Part shown: in pieces, positions 39,151-47,975 of the stretch | How positions within the stretch are numbered: position 1 is the stretch's first letter | How the letters are laid out: every line of letters starts with the position of its first letter | Origin: Spartobacteria bacterium | Lineage (GTDB): Bacteria > Verrucomicrobiota > Verrucomicrobiia > Chthoniobacterales > UBA10450 | Assembly: GCA_003134765.1 (NCBI GenBank) | Contig: PLCM01000041.1 | Location: forward strand, 124,001 to 188,000 | Direction of reading: 5' to 3' | DNA: 64,000 nucleotides | Notes under the pieces: model-generated | Databases searched by the model: none | What the model saw: only the letters and a program-made list of their open reading frames with translations | Told to the model about the DNA's origin: nothing | Program-made: the position numbers and the translations under genes

Positions 39151-39870
39151 TTACGCGCTCCGGCCGAAGTGCGGCTGCTCCTTCAAATTCTTGCGGACCG
39201 TGCGGGACGGTTTCTCCACAGGTTTTGCCGCGGGCGCTTCCGGCTCGTTTGCCACGGTTTCCGGCTCGACTTTCGGTTCGGGCCTCGGCGTGTCCACAGT
39301 GAAGACCGCGCCGCGGGGAGCGTCCGGAATCTTCGGAAGCCGGTCATTGACGATCTCCACGACTGTCCCGACCGGGAGCTGGGCGTAAAGCGCCGCGACG
39401 TCACACGATTTCATCCGAATACAACCGTAGCTCGCGGGCCGGCCAATCGTCCGCTCCTCCGGCGTTCCGTGAATGTAAATGCAGCGGCTGAACGCGTGTG
39501 CGTTCGTGGCCTGGAGACCGCGCAACCAGATGATCCGGGTGATGACAGGATCGCGTCCGGGAGCATTCGGTTTGAGAATCTCACCGGTAAAACGTCGATT
39601 GCGAAAGACCGCCCCCACCGGTGCGTGATCGCCGATCTTTTCCGCGACCTGGAGAAACCCGAGGGGTGTGGTCATTCGTCCCCAGTTGTCACCGACGCCA
39701 AACTTCGAAGTCGAAACCGGATAGGTCGCGAGTCGCGTGCCATTGCCCATCAGCATGAGCTTTTGGTCTTTGACGCTGATGATGACGCGGCTGGGGCCGT
39801 CGGCGCGGAGACCAGGAGCAAGCGCGATGAGCGCTACCAGCGCTACCAGCACCAGCGAGCCGCGAAACAT
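39151..39870 (-). CDS. L,D-transpeptidase (YkuD domain)
   Basis: RVIISVKDQKLMLMGNGTRLATYPVSTSKFG; IYIHGTPEERTIGRPASYGCIRMKSCDV. Confidence 0.92.
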   Translation of the reverse strand: MFRGSLVLVALVALIALAPGLRADGPSRVIISVKDQKLMLMGNGTRLATYPVSTSKFGVGDNWGRMTTPLGFLQVAEKIGDHAPVGAVFRNRRFTGEILKPNAPGRDPVITRIIWLRGLQATNAHAFSRCIYIHGTPEERTIGRPASYGCIRMKSCDVAALYAQLPVGTVVEIVNDRLPKIPDAPRGAVFTVDTPRPEPKVEPETVANEPEAPAAKPVEKPSRTVRKNLKEQPHFGRSA

Positions 39871-39901
39871 GTCGACGTTCTTACTAGAATTTCGCCTCTT
39901 G

Positions 39902-41407
39902 TCACGCGGGAATTGTCGCCGCCGCGCGCTCGCCGCCGAAGTTCACCCGCGGCATCCATTGGCTAAAAGAGGAAAGTGAAACGTAAAGAAATCCGATTTG
40001 GAACATGGCCAGGAACGGCACGGAAATAAACTGTCCGTGCTGGATCGCAAACCAGACGAAGTAAGTGAAATAAAGCGCGAACGCCATTTCGGCGAGAGGC
40101 AGCAGCGATTTGAGCGGCATGTATTTGCAGGAGCGCCACGGCTGCGCTTTGTGCTCGATCCCGTACTTGGGGGTGCGCGCGAAATCCGATTTGTGATTGA
40201 AGACCGCCTCCAGAACGGCGCGGGCATTATTGATGGAGAGACCGACGCCGAGGGCAAGGAGCGCGGGCAGGAGCAGGATTTCCTTCATCCAGGTGCGGGG
40301 ATTAAGTTCGCGCTGGGCGCAGATATAAAAGACCGCGACCGAAACAGAAGCGGTCAGGAAGATCGGCACGTCGAGGAGCAAGGTGCGGGTCCAGCCGACC
40401 TGGGGTCCACCGGCCGACGGATGGAGAAGCACGCAGAGGCAGGCGAGAAGGAGGTAGGCAAAATTCGAAGTGAGGTGGGCCGTCGCTTCGATCTTGATCA
40501 TGAGGGGCAAATGGCTGCGCCAGATTGTGGGCAACAGTTTCTTGCAAGTCTGGACCGAGCCCTTGGTCCAGCGATGTTGCTGCGATTTGAACCCGTTCAT
40601 ATCAACGGGCAACTCGGCCGGCGTGATCACGTCCGGGAGGAAAATGAATTTCCAGCCCGCGAGCTGCGCGCGATAACTCAGGTCGAGATCTTCCGTGAGC
40701 GTGTCGTGCTGCCAGCCGCCAGCCTCATCGATGCACGATCGGCGCCAGAGACCCGCGGTTCCATTAAAATTAAAGAAACGTCCGCTCCGGCTGCGCGCGG
40801 TTTGTTCCAGAAGAAGATGGCCATCGAGGAACATCGCCTGCACCCGGGTGAGAAGCGAGTAGCCGCGATTCAAATGGCCCCAGCGCGTTTGGATCATCCC
40901 AACCTTCGGGTCGGTGAAGAAATGAATCGTCTTCTTCAACAGATCCGGTTGCGGAACAAAATCGGCGTCGAGAATGCAAACGAAGTCGCTTTCGACCGAG
41001 TCTAATCCCGTCTCCAACGCCCCTGCTTTGAATCCCGTCCGATCGGTGCGGTGGATCAGCTCGACATTAAACCCGCGGCTCTGCAATTCCGCCACGCACG
41101 AAGCCGTCAGTTGCCGAGTATCGTCCGTTGAATCGTCAAGCACCTGGATTTGAAGAAGGTCCTTGGGATAATCGATCTCGCTCACCGAACGGAGGAGACG
41201 CTCCACGACATACACTTCGTTGAAGATCGGCAGCTGCATCGTCACTTTCGGTAACTGGTCGAAATGACCCACCGGGACTACCCCGCGCTTCCGGTGCTTC
41301 AAAAAAAGGTAGATAATGACGTAACGATGAATTCCGTAAGCGGAAAGGCCGATCAGCACACTCAGGTAGCAGATGGTCCAAATGATCGAGGCGATGCTTC
41401 CTTGCAT
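39902..41407 (-). CDS. Glycosyltransferase family 2 (cellulose/mannan synthase-like)
   Basis: VTMQLPIFNEVYVVERLLRSV; QVLDDSTDDT; FVCILDADFVPQ; LTEDLDLSYRAQLAGW; QQHRWTKGS. Confidence 0.92.
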   Translation of the reverse strand: MQGSIASIIWTICYLSVLIGLSAYGIHRYVIIYLFLKHRKRGVVPVGHFDQLPKVTMQLPIFNEVYVVERLLRSVSEIDYPKDLLQIQVLDDSTDDTRQLTASCVAELQSRGFNVELIHRTDRTGFKAGALETGLDSVESDFVCILDADFVPQPDLLKKTIHFFTDPKVGMIQTRWGHLNRGYSLLTRVQAMFLDGHLLLEQTARSRSGRFFNFNGTAGLWRRSCIDEAGGWQHDTLTEDLDLSYRAQLAGWKFIFLPDVITPAELPVDMNGFKSQQHRWTKGSVQTCKKLLPTIWRSHLPLMIKIEATAHLTSNFAYLLLACLCVLLHPSAGGPQVGWTRTLLLDVPIFLTASVSVAVFYICAQRELNPRTWMKEILLLPALLALGVGLSINNARAVLEAVFNHKSDFARTPKYGIEHKAQPWRSCKYMPLKSLLPLAEMAFALYFTYFVWFAIQHGQFISVPFLAMFQIGFLYVSLSSFSQWMPRVNFGGERAAATIPA

Positions 41408-41612
41408 AACGGATTAGAGAGTCTGCCCCGAAGGTTTGCCCGGAGCAGGGCGACATGATGCCGCTTCCGTCGCGTCCGTCAAATCAAAAATCCGGGGTTT
41501 GCCCGTGGAAAGCGGAGACATTTTCGGGGGACAAAGGGGCGGCTGGGTCGAGCTTGGGTCGCCACCGCTCGGCATGCAAGCGGGAGACGGTCACGCCTCG
41601 ATTCAGATAAGA

Positions 41613-42434
41613 ATGAAAGACATTTCCAGCGTGGGCCGCCCTCTAGTTATGTTTGCGGTGCTGGCGATGTTTCTCGGCGGAGGTCCTCTTTCCGGGCAGG
41701 AACCGATGGAAAACCCGGCCGAGCATGAGCGTGAAGAGCTGGGGGTTAATCCCTACACGGCGCCTTCCGTCGCCGAAATTTTTCAGCAGCTCGACGACCT
41801 CAAACCCCTGCCGTTCGAACAACTCAGGCGCGACTTTCCCCAGGCCGCGCACGCCAGCCGCGAACAAATGGGCCTGGTTTTCGGCGGGCTCGTCGCGGAC
41901 GGTTTCCTGATTGTCGAATCGCAAAAAAACAATCTCGTGGAAGACCTCGGCCGGGTTTTGCTGCGGCAGGCGCGCAGTCTCGGCGTGGGCGACCGCGTCA
42001 TGCGCCACAGCGCGAGCCTTACCGAGCTGGGAAAGAAGGGCGACTGGCCGGCGGTACGGCGCGAATTGATCTCGACGCAACAGGATGTCGAGCAGGCGAT
42101 GACCGAGCTCCGCGACCAAAAAATGGCGCACCTGATCAGCCTGGGCGGCTGGCTGCGCGGCCTGGAGATCTGCGCCGGTGCGGTCGAGAGCAATTACACC
42201 ATCGATCGCGCGGCGGTCCTCTGGCAGCGCGATTTGATCAATTATTTCGGGGAGGAAATAAAGACATTGCCGCCGGCCGTAGCCCACAAGCCGCTCTTTG
42301 AAAAAGTTCGCGCCGGGGTCGGCGCGATCCGCAACTTGCTGAACCGTGCGCCGGAAAAATTGAGCCTCGAAGACGTGAAAACACTGCATGCCCAGGCGAA
42401 GGAATTGAATCTGGCGATCGCTGCCGCCGATTAG
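41613..42434 (+). CDS. Secreted/periplasmic helical protein of unknown function
   Basis: MKDISSVGRPLVMFAVLAMFLGGGPLSGQEP signal peptide; helical remainder; 62 nt upstream of the histidine kinase gene. Confidence 0.65.
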   Translation: MKDISSVGRPLVMFAVLAMFLGGGPLSGQEPMENPAEHEREELGVNPYTAPSVAEIFQQLDDLKPLPFEQLRRDFPQAAHASREQMGLVFGGLVADGFLIVESQKNNLVEDLGRVLLRQARSLGVGDRVMRHSASLTELGKKGDWPAVRRELISTQQDVEQAMTELRDQKMAHLISLGGWLRGLEICAGAVESNYTIDRAAVLWQRDLINYFGEEIKTLPPAVAHKPLFEKVRAGVGAIRNLLNRAPEKLSLEDVKTLHAQAKELNLAIAAAD

Positions 42435-42496
42435 GGCTGGGCAAACGTATTTCCGGCCTTGCCGCGACCAGAGAGAGAGCCGAGTTTTTCCCCGCG

Positions 42497-45025
42497 ATGT
42501 CCTGGATCCAGTCGATTCCATTCCTCGCCCACCTCAAGCGGCGGGACCGCGACCGGCTTGCGCGCTACAACATTGTCATCGCAATCCTGCTGGCGGGCTG
42601 GTTTCCCTCCATCCTGATGCTGGTGGTTTCCTACACCATCCTCACCAACACGCTCGAAAACAAAATCCTGCACGATCGCCAGACCTTCGTGCAATTGATC
42701 GCCCATCTGGTGGGCGACGACCTCAGCCACACGGGCGGCGTCATCGAATATTACCAGACGCAGCCGGATGTTTCCAAGATTTTGACCGGGCCGGGAGCGG
42801 CGAGCGGCGCCCAGCAATGGCTGGCCCAGACCTTTTATTCGCATCCGCGAATTGATGGCATGTTCATCACTGGGATCGATGGCCAGCTGATCGCCTCCAT
42901 CCCGGCCATCGCTCCATCCGCGGCCCAGGACTTTTCCGGTTCGCTCTGGCGCGAAGGCGCCATGGGGTCTCCGGACGTGTTTGTGTCGCCCGTCCATCCG
43001 CGTTTGCCGGACGGCCGCATGGCCACCGCAATCGTCGGCGCCGTCCGAACGCCGGAGGGCAACGTCGCCGGATATCTCGGCGTCTGGGTTCTGGTGGAAC
43101 GAATGGGAAAACGACTGTCTTCGATCGATTTCGCGGACCAGTCCATTTGTCAGATCGTCGATCAAACCGGCGCGCCGCTTTTTTCGAGTAACTTCGCGCC
43201 AAACCCAGGACCTGCTCCACCCCAACTCGCGAAGATCATCGACGAAATCCGCACGCTGAAGACCGGCGCCATCGAGCGCAATGGAAACCTGTATTCATTC
43301 ACTCCCGTCGACAACACCGGCTGGATTACCTACGTCGAGCAACCGAAGGCGGTCGCCTACAAACCGGTCCGGGATTTGTTGGACAAGATCACCATTCCGG
43401 CCCTCTGGCTTATCGTCGTCACGGCCGTGGCGGCATGGCTCGCCGGGAGAGTCGCGCGTCGTCAGGCGGAAGCGTCGCGGCGGATCGAGCGCGAAGTTAT
43501 TTTCAACGAGAAGATCCTGGCTAACATGCCAAGCGGCATCGCCCTGGTCGACCCGGAGTCACGTCATTTCCTGCAGGCGAACCAGGCCTTTATCGATATG
43601 GCCAAACGGTTCGGCGGGCTGCCGGAAGGCCGGGACATTTACGAAGCAATTTACGATGAAGTGAAGATCGCGCCGGGCGAAGCGATCGAGCGGGTCCTGG
43701 CGTTCGGCGCGCCGTATCAAATCATCGAGCATGCGTTCGTCGATCGCGATGGAATGACGCGCTTCGTGAACGTGAATCTCCTCCGGCTCCAAACTTCCGA
43801 GGAAACGATCCAAGGCGTCCTCTACCTGGTCGAAGACAAGACACGCGACATGACGTTGCGCCAGGAACTCATCGGCGCGAACGCCGCCAAGGACCAGTTC
43901 CTCGCCCTCCTTTCCCACGAGCTGCGTAATCCTCTCTCGCCGGTCATCGCCATGGTCGGCGAGCTCGAGGCGAGCGCCGGGGATTCGCCGGAAGTCCGCC
44001 GCGCCCTCGAGGTCATTCGCCGCAACGTCGAACTGGAAGCGCGCCTCATCGACGATCTTCTGGACGTGACGCGAATTTCAAAAGGCAAACTCCAACTCAG
44101 CCTGGAAACAGCGAGCGTTCACGAAATCCTGCAACGCTCCTACGAGATTTGCCGCGAGGAAATCGCCGCGAAGGATCTGAGGATCGAATTCCGCCTGCGC
44201 GCCGAGGAGGCCTTCGTCGAAGGCGACCCCGCGCGGTTGCAGCAGGTCTTTTGGAATCTCATCAAGAACAGCGTGAAATTTACCCCGGCCGAGGGACGGA
44301 TCGTCATCGAGACCCTGAACCCGACACCGGACAAAATTGAGATCCGCACAACCGACACCGGCATCGGGATTGAAGGCGACCAAATGGAGAGCATCTTCAA
44401 CGCATTCGAGCAGGGCCAAAGCTCCATCACCCGGCGCTTCGGCGGGCTCGGCCTCGGTCTTGCGATCTCCAAGGCAATGGTCAACGCGCATGGCGGAGTC
44501 ATCAAAGCCGAAAGCCGTGGAAAAAATCGCGGCGCTACTTTCGTCGTCACCCTCTCGACCGTCGCCACGCCGGTGGCTGTCGCCGCTCTTCCGGAGGCAA
44601 GCGGACCAAAGCAGGCGGCCTTGAAGGCCGCGCAGGTCAAGGGCTCGGGTCCGCGTGTATTGGTGGTGGACGATCACGTCGACACCTGCACGGGAATGAA
44701 GATGATGCTCGAACGGCGCGGTTACCGGGTGACGTTGGCGCACACCGCGGATCAAGCTGCGGAAAAGGCGGCCCGGCAGGAGTTCGATCTCGTGATCAGC
44801 GACATTGGCCTGCCCGACAGGTCCGGTTATGAGTTGATGCAAGAGCTAAGCGCAACCAGGGGATTGCGTGGAATCGCGCTGAGCGGTTTTGGGATGGAGA
44901 ACGACGTGAGCCGGGCCCGAGCTGCCGGTTTCTCAGAACATCTGACGAAGCCGATCAATTTCGATCGACTCGACGAGGCAATCCAAATGCTGCTGGCTGA
45001 ACCGGCGGCGGCGCTACCGTCCTGA
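42497..45025 (+). CDS. Hybrid sensor histidine kinase (periplasmic sensor, PAS, HisKA, HATPase_c, REC)
   Basis: LALLSHELRNPLSPV; FWNLIKNSVKFTP; TDTGIGIEGDQM; RRFGGLGLGLAISKAMV; LVVDDHVDTCTG...DLVISDIGLPDRSG. Confidence 0.95.
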   Translation: MSWIQSIPFLAHLKRRDRDRLARYNIVIAILLAGWFPSILMLVVSYTILTNTLENKILHDRQTFVQLIAHLVGDDLSHTGGVIEYYQTQPDVSKILTGPGAASGAQQWLAQTFYSHPRIDGMFITGIDGQLIASIPAIAPSAAQDFSGSLWREGAMGSPDVFVSPVHPRLPDGRMATAIVGAVRTPEGNVAGYLGVWVLVERMGKRLSSIDFADQSICQIVDQTGAPLFSSNFAPNPGPAPPQLAKIIDEIRTLKTGAIERNGNLYSFTPVDNTGWITYVEQPKAVAYKPVRDLLDKITIPALWLIVVTAVAAWLAGRVARRQAEASRRIEREVIFNEKILANMPSGIALVDPESRHFLQANQAFIDMAKRFGGLPEGRDIYEAIYDEVKIAPGEAIERVLAFGAPYQIIEHAFVDRDGMTRFVNVNLLRLQTSEETIQGVLYLVEDKTRDMTLRQELIGANAAKDQFLALLSHELRNPLSPVIAMVGELEASAGDSPEVRRALEVIRRNVELEARLIDDLLDVTRISKGKLQLSLETASVHEILQRSYEICREEIAAKDLRIEFRLRAEEAFVEGDPARLQQVFWNLIKNSVKFTPAEGRIVIETLNPTPDKIEIRTTDTGIGIEGDQMESIFNAFEQGQSSITRRFGGLGLGLAISKAMVNAHGGVIKAESRGKNRGATFVVTLSTVATPVAVAALPEASGPKQAALKAAQVKGSGPRVLVVDDHVDTCTGMKMMLERRGYRVTLAHTADQAAEKAARQEFDLVISDIGLPDRSGYELMQELSATRGLRGIALSGFGMENDVSRARAAGFSEHLTKPINFDRLDEAIQMLLAEPAAALPS

Positions 45026-45125
45026 TGGCGAAGACGGCCCTCGAGGCGTCCCAGACAATCAGGGAACCGACGAAGCCCGTGCCTCCAGCGAGGCGGGCAT
45101 CAGCAGGGCCGAGGTCGATTCTATC

Positions 45126-45482
45126 TTAAGGCGAGGCGGGCGCAGTGGTCTGCTCAGCCGCTTTCCGCTCGGACGCTTCCTTCAATTCGCGCGAAAGTTT
45201 CTCCACGCGCTGGCGCATAATTTTGCCAGCCTTGAATTTGACGGTGGCCCGGGGCGGAATCACGAAGCTGCTGCCTGGTTCGTTGGGATTACGGCCTACG
45301 CGCGGTTTGGTCAGGCGCGTCTGGAACACCCCAAAATTACGCAGTTCCACTGCGACATTGTTCGCCAGGCTATTCGTAATGTGGTCGAGCGTGCGCTGCA
45401 CGACCTCAAAAACGTCGTGCTGCACCATCCCCGTCTGGTTGCTGATGGCCACAACGATGTCCCTCTTGGTGAGCTTTGGCAT
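45126..45482 (-). CDS. HU/IHF-family DNA-binding protein
   Basis: MPKLTKRDIVVAISNQTGMVQHDVFEVVQRTLDHI...VELRNFGVFQTRLTKPRVGRNPNEP...IPPRATVKFKAGKIMRQRV. Confidence 0.92.
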   Translation of the reverse strand: MPKLTKRDIVVAISNQTGMVQHDVFEVVQRTLDHITNSLANNVAVELRNFGVFQTRLTKPRVGRNPNEPGSSFVIPPRATVKFKAGKIMRQRVEKLSRELKEASERKAAEQTTAPASP

Positions 45483-45593
45483 ACACAAAGTAATCGGCTC
45501 CCGGCACTAAGCCGGTGGGACGGAATTGCAATTAATTTGCAATTAGCGCCAGTGCCTGGGGCGATCTGGTGCGTTTTTCGCGCTCGAACGGCT

Positions 45594-46025
45594 CTAAGCC
45601 GTCGCCGGACGACTGAAAAGACGTCCAATGTAATAGGTTACCGTACTCTGCTCGGCGAGCGATTTGCGGCGCGATTTCAATTGCCCCTGGACCACGCCGA
45701 GCTTGGTGAAGACGCCGTTCCACTCGCCTTCCAGGCGACGGACCTCCTCGTTTGAAAGCTCGCGCACGCCGCGGACCGACACTCCCCGCTGGAGGACATT
45801 CATGGCGCGACCGGACAATTCGGCCAGAACTCCCAGGGCCCCGAAAACGTGCTCGGTTTCCTGCAGCAGATTGGCGCGGATTTCGGTGAATTGCCGCTCC
45901 TGTTCCGCGGAAATGATCGGACGCGCCTTGTCCAGACCGTAGGTGATCAGGTCGTGGAGTTTCTTCCAGTTATCCAACTGCAGGGTCAGCAACCGCAATT
46001 GGGTTTCGAGGACTTTGTCTCTCAT
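45594..46025 (-). CDS. Helical hypothetical protein, 4-nt overlap with upstream PATAN gene
   Basis: MRDKVLETQLRLLTLQLDNWKKLHDLITYGLDKARPIISAEQERQFTEIRANLLQE; ATGA coupling at 46022-46025. Confidence 0.6.
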   Translation of the reverse strand: MRDKVLETQLRLLTLQLDNWKKLHDLITYGLDKARPIISAEQERQFTEIRANLLQETEHVFGALGVLAELSGRAMNVLQRGVSVRGVRELSNEEVRRLEGEWNGVFTKLGVVQGQLKSRRKSLAEQSTVTYYIGRLFSRPATA

Positions 46026-46756
46026 AATGGACCGGTGGCGGAAAGTTCGAGGGTCTCGTCAAGTTTCTGCAAATTATCGATCAGGAGATGCGCCCAGGGT
46101 CGATCGACGGTCTGCACCTGGCTGATGATGCCTTCTTCAAAATAAAACCTTCCCTGACGCCAACGGAAAATTTCGGCCACGGCGGATTCGCCTTCGAGCG
46201 ACCCGTAGACCGCGTGCCGCACCGATCCATGGGCGAGGTAAATTTCGCTGTTGCCGCGCCCCGATTTGAAAGTGAAGCGCCCGCTCCGCTGCCCGAGGCA
46301 GCTCATCTGCAGGATTTCAGCCGCGGAAAATTGATTGAGATTGCCGATTAGCGAATGGCACGGATCGATGCCTTCCGTGGGTGTTCCACCCTGGGCGAGG
46401 GAAGAAACAAAGGTTTGCAGTTGCTTGCGCAAACCGCGCTCGGTCCCACCACTGGTGATTCGGGTGATTTTTTGCTGCGGCGCGGTCTCGCTCGGATCGG
46501 CGTCGCTCGCCTGCGGAGCGAGGCACGCTATCTTCAACGAGGGGAAATGCTGGCGAGCGCTCGTGGCCTGGTTCATTGCCACAGGATTTTCGCCTTCCAC
46601 CACGAACCCATCAAAATTTTCTGCCAGCAAAACAGAGACGGCCTCAGGCATGGTTCGGACGACCCGGATCTCGATGTGATCGATTTCGTCGAGAATAGCC
46701 AGAGCCCGGTCCTGAAAGACCGGATCGGCATTCAATATGAGAAGCCTGGTTTCCAC
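46022..46756 (-). CDS. Pseudo-receiver plus DUF4388/PATAN-domain protein (probable GTG start)
   Basis: LIGNLNQFSAAEILQMSCLGQRSGRFTFKSGRGNSEIYLAHGSVRHAVYGSLEGESAVAEIFRWRQGRFYFEEG; receiver-like N-terminus VETRLLILNADPVFQDRALAIL. Confidence 0.75.
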   Translation of the reverse strand: METRLLILNADPVFQDRALAILDEIDHIEIRVVRTMPEAVSVLLAENFDGFVVEGENPVAMNQATSARQHFPSLKIACLAPQASDADPSETAPQQKITRITSGGTERGLRKQLQTFVSSLAQGGTPTEGIDPCHSLIGNLNQFSAAEILQMSCLGQRSGRFTFKSGRGNSEIYLAHGSVRHAVYGSLEGESAVAEIFRWRQGRFYFEEGIISQVQTVDRPWAHLLIDNLQKLDETLELSATGPL

Positions 46757-46988
46757 AAATGGCGCGTCAGAGGTAAAAAGTAGATAGCAGGAAGCTTGCC
46801 TTGGGCTGGCCATCCTTTACTCCCCTTCGATCGCATTCGAATTCCCAAAAACGCCCACCGAAACCTTTCCGAGGGGGGACTGTTTTCCTTAAGGTAGGAC
46901 GAGACTCTGGCAGGCGTACCCCTTTGAGCGTTCGATCCGGCTCGACAGAGTCTCGCCCTACCACATTTTGAGAGTCAGCGTAGCCATA

Positions 46989-47026
46989 ATTCCTTCTCCC
47001 CGAGGGAGAAGGTTAGGATGAGGGTG
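46989..47026. repeat. Half copy of palindromic repeat family 2 (CCTTCTCCCCGAGGGAGAAGGTTAGGATGAGGGTG)
   Basis: Matches one arm of the 8884-9014 element; overlaps 3' end of rnhC. Confidence 0.7.
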
Positions 47027-47975
47027 CCTTCTTCCGCCACGCCTGCCGTGGCCGGGGCGCGGAGTAATGGTCCGGCGCTATCTCGTGCGCCGTCCGGAAA
47101 TGCACTTTTGCGACTTTTCGCAAAGCATCCGGGCCTTCGGCCTGGACCAGTTTTTTGGCGGCCTCCTTTACTTCGGGCGAAACTCCCCGCCCTAACTTGA
47201 CCCCGATCGCTCTTCCCCGCCTCTCCAACCAGTCGATAAATGCCTCGCGGGCAAGGATCGAGGCCGCCGCAACTGCCAGGTCGGACTCTGCTTTCGTGCG
47301 CTGCTCGAGGTGAATGGTCTGCCCGCGCTTCAGGAGCGCCTTCTCGATCACACTGGCATCGGCGAATTTGTCCGACAACGCGCGGGGGCAATCCGGCTTT
47401 TTCGCGAGCAGATTCTCGATCACCCGCGCGTGTCCCCATCCCAGCAGGCTGTTGAGGTTGCCGAACTTGTCGTAGAGATCGTTATAGCGCTCCGGCCCGA
47501 TGGCGACCGTGTCGCCCACCGCACCCGGCGTCGTGCGAATGATTTTCGCCAGCGCGCGGATCCGCGCATCCGAGCCGATTCGTTTGCTATCCTGGATGCC
47601 GGTCTCGAGAAATTTTCGCGCGATCTCGCGATCGACGTACACACCCGCGATCACGAGCGGGCCAAAAAAATCGCCTTTCCCGCTTTCGTCGATCCCGAAA
47701 TGCGGCTCGAACATTTCCGGCGAATGAACCTCCTCGTAACCGAGTTTTGCCTGTTCGAGGATTTTCGGTTCCAGCTCGAACTGCACGAATTCCTCGATCC
47801 CCTTCCCCTGAAGCAGGATCTTGGGCCCCTTTTCGTAAACCGCGACGCTCAGCTTGTTTTTCTGGGCGAAGAAAAGCGTGTAGGGCCGGGGAGCGAATTC
47901 AAAGCCGAGGTCCTGAAGCAAGGAGCGTAGCTTTGCAGCCTGGTCCGTCGTGAGCGGGTGCGTGTAGGAATTCAT
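47013..47975 (-). CDS. rnhC: Ribonuclease HIII
   Basis: HFGIDESGKGDFFGPLVIAGVYVDREIARKFLETGIQDSKRI; N-terminal DUF3378-like region; SDLAVAAASILAREAFIDWL. Confidence 0.92.
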   Translation of the reverse strand: MNSYTHPLTTDQAAKLRSLLQDLGFEFAPRPYTLFFAQKNKLSVAVYEKGPKILLQGKGIEEFVQFELEPKILEQAKLGYEEVHSPEMFEPHFGIDESGKGDFFGPLVIAGVYVDREIARKFLETGIQDSKRIGSDARIRALAKIIRTTPGAVGDTVAIGPERYNDLYDKFGNLNSLLGWGHARVIENLLAKKPDCPRALSDKFADASVIEKALLKRGQTIHLEQRTKAESDLAVAAASILAREAFIDWLERRGRAIGVKLGRGVSPEVKEAAKKLVQAEGPDALRKVAKVHFRTAHEIAPDHYSAPRPRQAWRKKAPSS

